Made by a program: the position numbers and the translations under genes. The notes beneath the pieces are model-generated. The model worked only from the letters and a program-made list of their open reading frames with translations. It made no database searches and was not told where the DNA came from. 64,000 nt of DNA from Streptomyces sp. Tu 3180 (GTDB lineage Bacteria; Actinomycetota; Actinomycetes; Streptomycetales; Streptomycetaceae). The stretch is from positions 6,178,001 to 6,242,000 of the forward strand of contig NZ_WOXS01000002.1 of NCBI RefSeq assembly GCF_009852415.1. The letters are read 5' to 3'. The stretch's first letter is position 1. Each line of letters starts with the position of its first letter. Shown here piece after piece: positions 7,920 to 15,949 of the stretch.

Positions 7920-9047
7920 ATGCCAGACGTGCTCGATTCCACCCCCTACGATGCCCTGCTCCTGCTCTCCTTCGGAGGCCCGGAGGGCCCGGACGACGTG
8001 GTCCCGTTCCTGGAGAACGTCACGCGCGGACGCGGCATTCCCAAGGAACGCCTGAAGGAGGTCGGACAGCACTACTTCCTGTTCGGCGGGGTCAGCCCCA
8101 TCAACGACCAGAACCGCGCCCTGCTGGAAGCGCTGCGCGAGGACTTCGCCGGGCACGGCCTCGACCTGCCGGTCTACTGGGGCAACCGCAACTGGGCGCC
8201 GTACCTCACCGACACCCTGCGCGAGATGGTCCGGGACGGCCGCCGCCGCGTCCTCGTCCTGGCCACCAGCGCCTACGCCTCGTACTCCGGCTGCCGCCAG
8301 TACCGCGAGAACCTCGCCGACGCGCTCGCGACGCTGGAGGCGGAGGGCCTTCCGCTGCCGGAGATCGACAAGCTGCGGCACTACTTCAACCACCCCGGCT
8401 TCGTGGAGCCCATGGTCGACGGGGTCGTCCGGGCGCTCGCCGACCTCCCCGAGGACGTCCGGGACGGCGCGCACATCGCCTTCTGCACCCACTCGATCCC
8501 GAACGCGGCCGCGGACACCTCCGGCCCCGTCGAGGGGCACGGCGACGGCGGTGCCTACGTCCGCCAGCACCTGGACGTGGCCCGGCTGATCGCCGACGCC
8601 GTCCGGGAGCGCACCGGCGTCGACCACCCCTGGCAGCTCGTCTACCAGTCCCGTTCGGGCGCCCCGCACGTGCCCTGGCTGGAGCCCGACATCTGCGACC
8701 ACCTCGAGGAGCGGCACGCGGCCGGGGTCCCGGCCGTGGTGATGGCCCCCATCGGCTTCGTCTCCGACCACATGGAGGTCCTCTACGACCTCGACACCGA
8801 GGCCACGGCCAAGGCCGAGGAGCTGGGCCTGCCGGTGCGCCGCTCGGCGACCGTCGGCGCCGACCCGCGGTTCGCCGCCGCGGTCCGCGAGCTGATCGTG
8901 GAGCGCGCCGCCGCCGCGCGGGGGCAGGACGTCACGCCGTGCGCCCTGGGCGCCCTCGGCCCGAGCCACGACCTGTGCCCGGTCGGCTGCTGCCCGGCCC
9001 GCACCCCGCGCCCCGCCGCCGCGGGCGCCGACAGCCCCTACGCATGA
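7920..9047 (+). CDS. hemH: Ferrochelatase (coproporphyrin type)
   Basis: A 375-residue ferrochelatase that inserts ferrous iron into a porphyrin in the cytoplasm. Actinobacteria use the coproporphyrin-dependent route, so coproporphyrin III is the expected substrate. Family signatures include YDALLLLSFGGPEGPDDVVPFLENV at its N-terminus, HSIPNAAAD holding the metal-binding histidine, and PIGFVSDHMEVLYDLD with the catalytic glutamate. Cys125 in SGCRQY and the C-terminal cluster (Cys341, Cys353, Cys357, Cys358) resemble the cysteine pattern of [2Fe-2S] ferrochelatases. The TGA overlaps an ATG, and the next gene probably starts nine bases further at a GTG, so the two are cotranscribed. Confidence 0.93.
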   Translation: MPDVLDSTPYDALLLLSFGGPEGPDDVVPFLENVTRGRGIPKERLKEVGQHYFLFGGVSPINDQNRALLEALREDFAGHGLDLPVYWGNRNWAPYLTDTLREMVRDGRRRVLVLATSAYASYSGCRQYRENLADALATLEAEGLPLPEIDKLRHYFNHPGFVEPMVDGVVRALADLPEDVRDGAHIAFCTHSIPNAAADTSGPVEGHGDGGAYVRQHLDVARLIADAVRERTGVDHPWQLVYQSRSGAPHVPWLEPDICDHLEERHAAGVPAVVMAPIGFVSDHMEVLYDLDTEATAKAEELGLPVRRSATVGADPRFAAAVRELIVERAAAARGQDVTPCALGALGPSHDLCPVGCCPARTPRPAAAGADSPYA

Positions 9048-9055
9048 GGAGTCCC

Positions 9056-9871
9056 GTGACCGACCCCCTGCACGCGGAACTGCTGCAGCTCGCCCGTGAG
9101 GCGGCCCGCCGGGCGGGCGAGCTGCTGCGGGACGGCCGCCCGGCCGACCTGGCGGTCGCCGCCACCAAGTCCAGCCCGATCGACGTCGTCACCGAGATGG
9201 ACATCGCGGCCGAGAAGCTGATCACCGGGCTGATCGCCGAGCGCCGCCCGGAGGACGGCCTCCTCGGCGAGGAGGGCGCCTCCACCGAGGGCACCAGCGG
9301 CATCCGCTGGGTGATCGACCCGCTCGACGGCACGGTCAACTACCTGTACGGCCTGCCCACCTGGGCCGTCTCCATCGCCGCCGAGCAGGACGGCGAGACG
9401 GTGGTCGGAGCCGTCGCCGCCCCGATGCGGGGCGAGGCGTACCACGCGGTGCGCGGCGGCGGCGCCTGGGCCACGGGCGCCTGGGACGGCGAGCGCCGGC
9501 TCACCTGCCGGCCCTCGCCGCCCCTGGACCAGGCCCTGGTCTCGACCGGCTTCAACTACGTCGCCGAGGTCCGCACCCACCAGGCCGGCGTCGCGCAGCG
9601 GCTGATCCCCCTCCTGCGGGACATCCGGCGCGGCGGCTCGGCCGCGGTGGACCTGTGCGACGTCGCCGCGGGCCGTCTCGACGGCTACTACGAACGCGGT
9701 CTGCACCCCTGGGACCTCGCCGCCGGTGACCTGATCGCCCGCGAGGCGGGCGCGCTGACCGGCGGACGCCCCGGAGAGCGCCCCTCGTGGGACCTCACGG
9801 TCGCGGCCGTCCCGGGCGTCTTCGAGCCCCTCCAGCGGCTCCTGGAGGACTTCGGCGCCTGGCACGACTGA
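9056..9871 (+). CDS. Inositol monophosphatase family protein
   Basis: A 271-residue Mg-dependent sugar phosphatase of the inositol monophosphatase / FBPase superfamily. The metal-binding set is complete: GEEGA (about 75-79), the core motif DPLDGTVNYLYGLP and the C-terminal WDLAAGDLIAREAGA. Members hydrolyse inositol-1-phosphate, histidinol phosphate or similar, and the substrate cannot be assigned here. I prefer the GTG at 9056, which has AGGAG four bases upstream. An ATG at 9044, overlapping the hemH stop, lacks a ribosome-binding site. A strong hairpin follows about 100 bp downstream. Confidence 0.88.
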   Translation: MTDPLHAELLQLAREAARRAGELLRDGRPADLAVAATKSSPIDVVTEMDIAAEKLITGLIAERRPEDGLLGEEGASTEGTSGIRWVIDPLDGTVNYLYGLPTWAVSIAAEQDGETVVGAVAAPMRGEAYHAVRGGGAWATGAWDGERRLTCRPSPPLDQALVSTGFNYVAEVRTHQAGVAQRLIPLLRDIRRGGSAAVDLCDVAAGRLDGYYERGLHPWDLAAGDLIAREAGALTGGRPGERPSWDLTVAAVPGVFEPLQRLLEDFGAWHD

Positions 9872-9968
9872 CCGGGGGCGCCGGTCCCGGGCGAGGGCCC
9901 GCCGGCGCCCGCCGTCCCGACGCGCCCGCGGCACCGGCTCGGGCACCCCGGAGGCGGACGGAAACGAA

Positions 9969-10007
9969 AGAGCGGGCCCCGGCGCCGGATCCGCCGGGGC
10001 CCGCTCT
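9969..10007. terminator. Strong hairpin after the inositol phosphatase gene
   Basis: A perfect 16-bp stem, AGAGCGGGCCCCGGCG paired with CGCCGGGGCCCGCTCT, closes a 7-base loop. It lies between the converging inositol phosphatase gene and the small gene at 10019-10192, so it can serve both. Confidence 0.85.
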
Positions 10008-10018
10008 CCACGAGCCGG

Positions 10019-10192
10019 TCAGACGCCGGACAGGCCGACCTCCACGCCGTGCTCGGCGGCGAGACGGCGCAGGTCGTCGAGCTCGCCCTGCTCCACCTCG
10101 ACGAGGAAGTCGTCGCCCTCGTCACGAGCCCGCGACAGATCGGACTCGGTCGCCTTTATGCGCTGCAGAAGTCCTGCGGTGAATGCGTCCAT
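10019..10192 (-). CDS. Small conserved-type hypothetical protein (57 aa)
   Basis: A 57-residue acidic, helical protein beginning MDAFTAGLLQRIKATESD, with a heptad-like pattern of Leu/Ile suggesting a short coiled coil. The ATG at 10192 has GAGGGGGCGC just upstream. Size, ribosome-binding site and coding-like GC pattern support a real gene, and proteins like this are commonly seen next to cutRS in Streptomyces. Function unknown. Confidence 0.7.
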   Translation of the reverse strand: MDAFTAGLLQRIKATESDLSRARDEGDDFLVEVEQGELDDLRRLAAEHGVEVGLSGV

Positions 10193-10640
10193 GCTGCGCC
10201 CCCTCGTCCTGGGTCGGTGGGTCGGTGGCACGGGGGTGTGCCGTTCGGAAGAGATGATCACGTCTGAAGCGGATGTCCCGCGCCGTACGGCCGGAGGCGA
10301 CGGTGCCGGACACCCACACCCGCTCTGCGGAAGCGGTTCGATGCGCACCGCATGGTGGTGCGGTACATGCAGAGCGTGATCGCGGGATGTAAGACCCGTC
10401 CTCCCCAAGCTGCCTTCCGCGGAAACCTCACCGCACGAGAAAATCTCGTATTCCCGCTCCGTTCCCCCGGACGTTTCCCGGTCCCGCACCTGTACGCCAC
10501 CGCGGCCGCACCGGCCGCCCCCGCCTTACAGCCGACTTATGGCCGAAAAGGGCAGGATGGAGGCCAACACCCCCATCAGCACCCCTGCACGCGTGCGCCC
10601 GCCGGCGCCGCCCGGCAGGACATGAGGAAGGACAAGCGAC
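10193..10640. other. Divergent control region upstream of cutR
   Basis: A 448-bp gap with no gene. It contains an interrupted palindrome ACCGCA-N6-TGCGGT at 10347-10364 and a short direct repeat of GGGTCGGT near 10210. It must carry the cutR promoter and that of the small divergent gene. I see no confident -10/-35 pair. Confidence 0.45.
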
Positions 10641-11294
10641 GTGCGCGTACTCGTCGTCGAGGACGAGCAGCTGCTCGCCGATGCGGTGGCCACCGGACTG
10701 CGCCGGGAGGCCATGGCCGTCGACGTCGTGTACGACGGTGCGGCCGCCCTGGAGCGCATCGGCGTCAACGACTACGACGTGGTCGTCCTCGACCGCGACC
10801 TCCCGCTCGTGCACGGTGACGACGTCTGCCGCAAGATCGTCGAGCTCGGCATGCCCACGCGCGTGCTGATGCTCACGGCGTCCGGCGACGTCAGCGACCG
10901 CGTCGAGGGCCTGGAGATCGGCGCCGACGACTACCTGCCCAAGCCCTTCGCGTTCAGCGAGCTCATCGCGCGCGTGCGCGCCCTCGGGCGGCGCACGAGC
11001 GTGCCCCTGCCGCCCGTCCTGGAGCGCGCCGGGATCAAGCTCGACCCCAACCGCCGCGAGGTCTTCCGCGACGGCAAGGAGGTCCAGCTCGCGCCCAAGG
11101 AGTTCGCCGTCCTGGAGGTGCTCATGCGCAGCGAGGGCGCGGTGGTCTCCGCGGAGCAGCTGCTGGAGAAGGCCTGGGACGAGAACACGGACCCGTTCAC
11201 CAACGTGGTGCGGGTGACCGTGATGACCCTGCGCCGCAAGCTGGGCGAGCCGCCGGTCATCGTGACCGTGCCCGGCTCCGGCTACCGGATCTGA
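10641..11294 (+). CDS. cutR: Response regulator CutR (OmpR/PhoB family)
   Basis: A 217-residue transcription factor. The receiver domain (1-115) has the acidic pocket EDE (7-9), the phospho-acceptor Asp51 in VVLDRDLP and the Lys of LPKPF. The C-terminal winged helix (about 125-217) ends with VTVPGSGYRI. The match to CutR of Streptomyces is good and the kinase follows 6 bases downstream. In other streptomycetes CutRS has been linked to copper-dependent tyrosinase phenotypes, antibiotic output and secretion stress. The GTG start at 10641 follows GAGGAAGGACAAGCG. Confidence 0.9.
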   Translation: MRVLVVEDEQLLADAVATGLRREAMAVDVVYDGAAALERIGVNDYDVVVLDRDLPLVHGDDVCRKIVELGMPTRVLMLTASGDVSDRVEGLEIGADDYLPKPFAFSELIARVRALGRRTSVPLPPVLERAGIKLDPNRREVFRDGKEVQLAPKEFAVLEVLMRSEGAVVSAEQLLEKAWDENTDPFTNVVRVTVMTLRRKLGEPPVIVTVPGSGYRI

Positions 11295-11300
11295 CGGACG

Positions 11301-12548
11301 ATGGCCGCCACCCCCGCGCCCCCCACCGCGCCCCCCAAGCCCACCTGGGACCCGAGGAAGCCGGAGCCGCCCTTCCCGTGGCTGCGCCCGACCATCCGGA
11401 TACGCCTCACACTCCTGTACGGCGGCATGTTCCTGATCGCCGGGATACTGCTGCTGTCGATCATCTACCTGCTGGCCGCCCAGGCCCTGCGCACCGGCAG
11501 CCAGCCGCTGTACAAGATCGTCGACTTCGCCGACCTCAAGGTCGCCAGCAGCGACTGCCCGGTGGTGGACAACGGTGACCTGTCGCTGCCCGAGTTCAAC
11601 GCCGCGATCAGCGACTGCATCGACCGCCAGCGCCAGGCCGCCCTGGACAACCTGCTCAGCCGCTCGCTGCTGGCCCTGCTCGGCCTCGCCGTCATCGCCT
11701 TCGCCTTCGGCTACGCCATGGCCGGCCGGGTCCTGTCGCCGCTGGGCCGGATCACCCGCACCGCCCGTGCGGTGGCGGGCTCCGACCTGTCCCGCCGGAT
11801 CGAGCTGGACGGCCCGGACGACGAGCTGAAGGAGCTGGCCGACACCTTCGACGACATGCTGGAGCGGCTCCAGCGGGCGTTCACCGCCCAGCAGCGCTTC
11901 GTCGGCAACGCCTCGCACGAGCTGCGCACCCCGCTGGCGATCAACCGCACGCTCCTGGAGGTGCACCTGTCCGACCCGGACGCGCCGGTGGAGCTCCAGC
12001 AGCTCGGCAAGACCCTGCTGGCCACCAACGAGCGCAGCGAACAGCTCGTCGAGGGCCTGCTGCTGCTCGCCCGCAGCGACAACCAGATCGTCGAGCGCAA
12101 GGCCGTGGACCTCGCCGAGGTGGCCTCCCAGGCCATCGACCAGGCGCACGCCGAGGCGGAGGCCAAGGGCGTGGAGATCCGCGGCACCCGCGAGCCCGCG
12201 GTCGTCCAGGGCAACGGCGTGCTGCTGGAGCGGATCGCCCTGAACCTGGTGCAGAACGCCGTGCGCTACAACGTGCCCGAGGACGGCTGGGTCGAGGTCA
12301 CCACCCAGGTCCAGCACGGCCAGGCGGTCCTGGTGGTGGCCAACACGGGACCGGTCGTGCCGGCGTACGAGATCGACAACCTCTTCGAGCCGTTCCGGCG
12401 GCTGCGCACCGAGCGCACGGGCAGCGACAAGGGCGTGGGACTGGGGCTGTCCATCGTCCGGTCGGTGGCCCGGGCGCACGGCGGGCACATCTCGGCCCAG
12501 CCGCGCGAGGGGGGCGGGCTCGTGATGCGGTTCACCCTGCCCCTCTGA
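11301..12548 (+). CDS. cutS: Sensor histidine kinase CutS
   Basis: A 415-residue membrane kinase, partner of CutR. Two transmembrane helices (about 35-56 and 118-137) flank a small extracytoplasmic sensor of roughly 60 residues with two cysteines (in SSDCPVVD and ISDCIDRQ), which could form a disulfide. A HAMP segment, the H-box NASHELRTPLA (His about 206), the N-box NLVQNAVRYN and the G-boxes GVGLGLSIV follow. The cysteine pair is notable because a redox or secretion-stress signal has been proposed for this family. No terminator is evident directly after the gene. Confidence 0.9.
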   Translation: MAATPAPPTAPPKPTWDPRKPEPPFPWLRPTIRIRLTLLYGGMFLIAGILLLSIIYLLAAQALRTGSQPLYKIVDFADLKVASSDCPVVDNGDLSLPEFNAAISDCIDRQRQAALDNLLSRSLLALLGLAVIAFAFGYAMAGRVLSPLGRITRTARAVAGSDLSRRIELDGPDDELKELADTFDDMLERLQRAFTAQQRFVGNASHELRTPLAINRTLLEVHLSDPDAPVELQQLGKTLLATNERSEQLVEGLLLLARSDNQIVERKAVDLAEVASQAIDQAHAEAEAKGVEIRGTREPAVVQGNGVLLERIALNLVQNAVRYNVPEDGWVEVTTQVQHGQAVLVVANTGPVVPAYEIDNLFEPFRRLRTERTGSDKGVGLGLSIVRSVARAHGGHISAQPREGGGLVMRFTLPL

Positions 12549-12620
12549 GATCATGCCGCCGGCACACGGGGATGTTCGCTTTGCGCGGAATTCCAGAAGC
12601 GCTCTCCGGGTGTTCCCGTG

Positions 12621-12634
12621 TGTGATCGATCACA
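12621..12634. promoter_or_regulatory. Crp-type palindrome TGTGATCGATCACA
   Basis: A perfect 14-bp palindrome that satisfies the GTG-N6-CAC pattern reported for Streptomyces Crp sites. It lies 73 bp after the cutS stop and 307 bp before the DUF4193 gene. Binding is inferred. Confidence 0.4.
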
Positions 12635-12760
12635 AGGGCGATTTTCCGGCCGTCCACTCTCCGTGATCATGCGGCCTGCCGGAAGGTCGGGAAAATCCCG
12701 GTTTTCAGGGGCCCTGATCACGGGAAGTACACGGTGAGACGCCTTTGAAGTGCGGTGCTC

Positions 12761-12776
12761 GGACCGTGTACGGTCC
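12761..12776. promoter_or_regulatory. Inverted repeat GGACCGTGTACGGTCC upstream of the DUF4193 gene
   Basis: A perfect 7-bp inverted repeat with a 2-bp centre, in the 393-bp intergenic region (12549-12941) upstream of the DUF4193 gene. Its size suits a dimeric repressor operator. No known regulator is assigned, and nothing else in the gap looks like a gene. Confidence 0.4.
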
Positions 12777-12941
12777 CCTTCGCCATCCAAGCCGATCACT
12801 CATGAGGAGTCCGGTTGGGTGTCGATTGAGTAACAGACCTTGATGTGAGGCAAAATCTCCGCCTCGGGTCGGGCACAAGTCCGGCCTCTCACGCGTTACG
12901 TGCGCTGGAGACACCGCAGACACCCAGAGGGGGAGAGCGAC

Positions 12942-13238
12942 ATGGCAACCGACTACGACACTCCACGCAAGACCGACGACGACGTCGATTCGGACAGCCT
13001 CGAAGAGCTGAAGGCTCGACGGAACGACAAGTCGGCTTCTGCCGTGGACGTCGACGAGTTCGAGGCCGCCGAGGGCCTCGAGCTGCCCGGAGCGGACCTC
13101 TCGAACGAGGAGCTGGCCGTCCGGGTACTGCCCAAGCAGCAGGACGAGTTCACTTGCATGAGCTGCTTCCTGGTGCATCACCGCAGCCAGCTGGCCCGCG
13201 AGAAGAACGGCCAGCCGATCTGCCGCGACTGCGACTGA
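12942..13238 (+). CDS. DUF4193 zinc-ribbon protein
   Basis: A 98-residue acidic protein conserved across Actinobacteria (DUF4193). The first two thirds are rich in Asp and Glu. The last third holds a zinc ribbon: CMSC, then CRDC about 25 residues later, ending at the stop. The C-x2-C pairs should bind one zinc ion and suggest a transcription- or replication-linked adaptor, but no function is established. The ATG at 12942 follows GAGGGGGAGAGCG, an excellent ribosome-binding site. The next gene begins 13 bases after its stop, so they are likely cotranscribed. Confidence 0.9.
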   Translation: MATDYDTPRKTDDDVDSDSLEELKARRNDKSASAVDVDEFEAAEGLELPGADLSNEELAVRVLPKQQDEFTCMSCFLVHHRSQLAREKNGQPICRDCD

Positions 13239-13251
13239 GGACGGGTCGGCC

Positions 13252-14229
13252 GTGACTGGCTCGACCCCTCCCCGGAAGCGCCGCTTCCTCACGAGGGGAG
13301 CGGACCCAGGGCCGCAGGACGGCCCGCAGCACGACGCGCGTGACGACGAGCGGGGCTCAACCGGTACCGGGGCGGCCTCGCTCGAACCGGCAGCCGACCG
13401 GGGCGACCTCCCGGCGTCCGTGGAGGTCCCCGCCCCCGTGGCCCGCCGGCGGAGCGCGGTGTTCCGGGAGAAGGCCAGGGAAGGCGCCCACAAGGGCGGT
13501 CTCCGCGCGCGTGCGGGGCTGGCGTACCTCGCGGACCGGATCATCGAGATCTCCCCGCGTGTGCCCGTACGGGACCTCCAGACGCTGCGCAGGCAGTTCC
13601 CCGGGCTCGGTCCGGAAGAGCTCGCCGACAAGCTCGTGGCGGGAGCCGCGAAGGCCACGGCGACCGTCGGGGCCGGTGTCGGCGCGGCGGCGATGCTTCC
13701 CGTGCCGCCCGCGATGCCGACGGAGCTGGCCGCCGAGGTCACCGGCGTCGCGGCGATCGAACTGAAACTGATCGCCGAACTCCACGAGGTCTACGGCGTA
13801 CGCCCGGCCGGCGGCCTCGCCCAGCGCAGCACCGTGTACCTGAACTCCTGGTCGGAGGAGCGCGGGATCGAGGCGACGAAGCCCTCGACCGTGAGCGCGG
13901 CGCTGAACAGCCGCATGAAGCGCGAACTGCGCCAGCGGATCATGAAGCGCACGGTCCGCAACCTGCCGAACCTGATGCCGTTCCTGGTGGGAGCCGTCGT
14001 CGGCGCGGCCATGAACCGCAGGGACACCAGAAAGCTCGCCGACCGCATCCGGGCGGACCTGCGCAGGATCCAGGTGCCCTGGGACGCGCTGCCCGCGCTC
14101 CCCGTCCTGGAGCGTCCCGCGGACGCCCTGGACATGGACCACCTGCCCGAGGACGCCCTCAAGGAACTCGGCGGCCACATCGGGAGAACCGGGAAGGCGG
14201 GGGAGGACGACGGCCGCGGGGCGCCGTGA
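13252..14229 (+). CDS. Conserved actinobacterial protein, EcsC-like hydrophobic segments
   Basis: A 325-residue protein with an N-terminal basic, disordered stretch (1-75) and a central Gly/Ala-rich hydrophobic segment (about 135-160). The motif VAAIELKLIAELHEVYGVRP follows. A second hydrophobic hairpin, PFLVGAVVGAAMNRRDTRKL (about 243-262), lies near the C-terminus. The order of these elements recalls EcsC-family proteins, which associate with membranes, but the match is by eye only. The GTG start lies 13 bases after the DUF4193 stop with GGACGGG upstream, so it is probably the second gene of that operon. Function unknown. Confidence 0.7.
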   Translation: MTGSTPPRKRRFLTRGADPGPQDGPQHDARDDERGSTGTGAASLEPAADRGDLPASVEVPAPVARRRSAVFREKAREGAHKGGLRARAGLAYLADRIIEISPRVPVRDLQTLRRQFPGLGPEELADKLVAGAAKATATVGAGVGAAAMLPVPPAMPTELAAEVTGVAAIELKLIAELHEVYGVRPAGGLAQRSTVYLNSWSEERGIEATKPSTVSAALNSRMKRELRQRIMKRTVRNLPNLMPFLVGAVVGAAMNRRDTRKLADRIRADLRRIQVPWDALPALPVLERPADALDMDHLPEDALKELGGHIGRTGKAGEDDGRGAP

Positions 14230-14286
14230 TGCGCCCCCGGACGAGACCTCGCCCGCGTGTTCCCCGCGCGTGTTCCCCCGGAGCGG

Positions 14287-14748
14287 CTACGCGGCGGCCT
14301 TCGCCGCCCGCAGCGCCTCGGCCAGACGCTCCGGCTCACGGGTCGACAGGAAGACGTAGGGGGTCGGGTCCTCCGGGTCCGTGATCTCCACGCGCAGCGC
14401 CCCCGGGATGTAGGCGCGCAGCAGCATGAAGGAGCGCGGGTCGGCCTTGTAGGTGCGCCAGGCGCGGGCCTCCTCGGCGTCCAGGACCTCCGCCTCGCCC
14501 AGCGCCGTCACCGGGATCCTCGCCTCGCCCGCGATCAGGCTGCCGCCCACGACCCGGATGCGCACCGAACCGTAGGAGCTGGCCACCACCGCCGCGACGG
14601 CGGTGCCGCCGGCCAGACCGCCGAGCATCGGCAGCGTGCCGAACGGCAGCAGGATCAGCGCCATGGAGACCCCCGCCAGGAAGGAGATCAGCCACCAGGA
14701 GCGGGGGGCGGTCAGGCGTTCTTCGTACGGGGCGGCGGAGAGCTGCAT
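14287..14748 (-). CDS. DUF3093 membrane protein
   Basis: A 153-residue protein with two closely spaced N-terminal transmembrane helices (about 17-36 and 40-56) followed by a small beta-rich cytoplasmic domain. That domain includes ARAWRTYKADPRSFMLLR and the closing motif PYVFLSTREPERLAEAL. This is the layout of actinobacterial DUF3093, a family of unknown role. The gene is divergent from the thioesterase gene with only 58 bp between starts. That gap contains the 10-bp palindrome CCAAGCTTGG (14753-14762). Confidence 0.87.
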   Translation of the reverse strand: MQLSAAPYEERLTAPRSWWLISFLAGVSMALILLPFGTLPMLGGLAGGTAVAAVVASSYGSVRIRVVGGSLIAGEARIPVTALGEAEVLDAEEARAWRTYKADPRSFMLLRAYIPGALRVEITDPEDPTPYVFLSTREPERLAEALRAAKAAA

Positions 14749-14806
14749 GGATCCAAGCTTGGCATGGTGTCGGGCCGTGACCGATGCGCGGGTAAGGTCT
14801 GCGGCT

Positions 14807-15391
14807 GTGAGTGGTACTTCCGCAGCTCTTCAGCCCCCGGCCGACGCCGTGAAACCGGTGCGCCATCCGGACGCCCCCGCACCCGGTGAGCTCCTCGGCG
14901 CCCACTACGGCCAGTGTTTCGGCTGTGGTGACGAGCAGGCCCACGGACTGCACCTCCAGGCCCGCGCCGGCGAAGGGGTGTCGATCACCGCCGAGTTCAC
15001 CGTGCAGGCCGCCCACCAGGGCGCCCCCGGCCTCGCGCACGGCGGTGTGCTCGCCACCGCCCTGGACGAGACGCTCGGCTCGCTGAACTGGCTGCTGCGC
15101 GTCATCGCGGTGACCGGCAGGCTGGAGACCGACTTCGTCCGCCCCGTGCCGGTCGGCACGACGCTGTACCTGGAGGCGGAGGTCACGGCGGTGGCCGGCC
15201 GGAAGATCTACTGCAGCGCCACCGGACGCGTCGGCGGCCCGGACGGGCCCGTCGCGGTCCGCGCCGACGCGCTGTTCGTCCAGGTCAAGGTCGACCACTT
15301 CGTCGACCACGGCCGCGAGGAGGAGATCCGGGCCGCCATGAGCGACCCCGACCAGGTCCGGCGCGCCCGCGCCTTCGAGGTGAACCCGTGA
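14807..15391 (+). CDS. PaaI-type hot-dog thioesterase
   Basis: A 194-residue single hot-dog-domain protein expected to hydrolyse an acyl-CoA thioester. It shows the N-terminal signature CFGCGDEQAHGLHL and the helix motif HGGVLATALDETLG, which holds the catalytic-type aspartate/glutamate at the dimer interface. The GTG at 14807 is chosen because codons upstream overlap the divergent DUF3093 gene, and AAGG lies about 8 bases before it. Its stop overlaps the dut start by 4 bases (GTGA), so the thioesterase, dut and DUF3710 genes form one operon. The substrate is unknown. Confidence 0.87.
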   Translation: MSGTSAALQPPADAVKPVRHPDAPAPGELLGAHYGQCFGCGDEQAHGLHLQARAGEGVSITAEFTVQAAHQGAPGLAHGGVLATALDETLGSLNWLLRVIAVTGRLETDFVRPVPVGTTLYLEAEVTAVAGRKIYCSATGRVGGPDGPVAVRADALFVQVKVDHFVDHGREEEIRAAMSDPDQVRRARAFEVNP

Positions 15392-15948
15392 GCGAGCCCG
15401 GCCGGGGCGCACTCGACGTGCTGCTCCGGCGCGTCGACCCGGACGTACCGCTTCCGGCGTATGAACACCCGGGTGACGCGGGAGCCGATCTGCGGACCAC
15501 CGAGGCGTGCGAACTGGCCCCCGGCGAGCGGGCCGTCCTGCCCACCGGGGTGTCTGTGGCCCTGCCCGAGGGGTACGCGGCCTTCGTGCACCCGCGATCC
15601 GGTCTCGCCGCCCGCTGCGGCGTCGCCCTGGTGAATGCCCCGGGGACGGTTGATGCCGGGTACCGTGGGGAGATCAAGGTGATCGTGGTGAATCTCGACC
15701 CGCGCGAGACCGTGCGGTTCGAGCGCTTCGACCGGATTGCCCAACTGGTCGTCCAGCAGGTCGAGAGGGTCCGCTTCGTACCGGTGGCGGAACTTCCCGG
15801 CTCGGCGCGGGCCGAGGGGGGCTTCGGGTCCACCGGCGGGCACGCCTCGGTGGAGGGCGAGAACGGCACAAGCGGTCAGGCCGCCCTGGGCGGCACAGCG
15901 GGTGGGAATCGATACGCTTCGGTCGTATCCGACCGGGAAGGACAGTGA
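15388..15948 (+). CDS. dut: dUTP diphosphatase
   Basis: A 186-residue trimeric-type dUTPase that hydrolyses dUTP to dUMP and pyrophosphate, keeping uracil out of DNA. All five motifs are present: HPGDAGADL (1), PRSGLA (2), NAPGTVDAGYRGEI (3), RIAQLVVQQV (4) and AEGGFGSTG (5), the last being the mobile Gly-rich tail that closes over the substrate. About 30 extra C-terminal residues beyond motif 5 (Gly/Ser/Glu-rich) are longer than in minimal enzymes. The GTG start overlaps the upstream stop. Confidence 0.95.
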   Translation: MSEPGRGALDVLLRRVDPDVPLPAYEHPGDAGADLRTTEACELAPGERAVLPTGVSVALPEGYAAFVHPRSGLAARCGVALVNAPGTVDAGYRGEIKVIVVNLDPRETVRFERFDRIAQLVVQQVERVRFVPVAELPGSARAEGGFGSTGGHASVEGENGTSGQAALGGTAGGNRYASVVSDREGQ

Positions 15949-15949
15949 C

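Noticed and set aside
14746..14765. GGATCCAAGCTT as a vector or linker remnant
   Set aside because: The two restriction sites fall in a natural divergent promoter between conserved genes, with no other vector sequence. Chance is sufficient.
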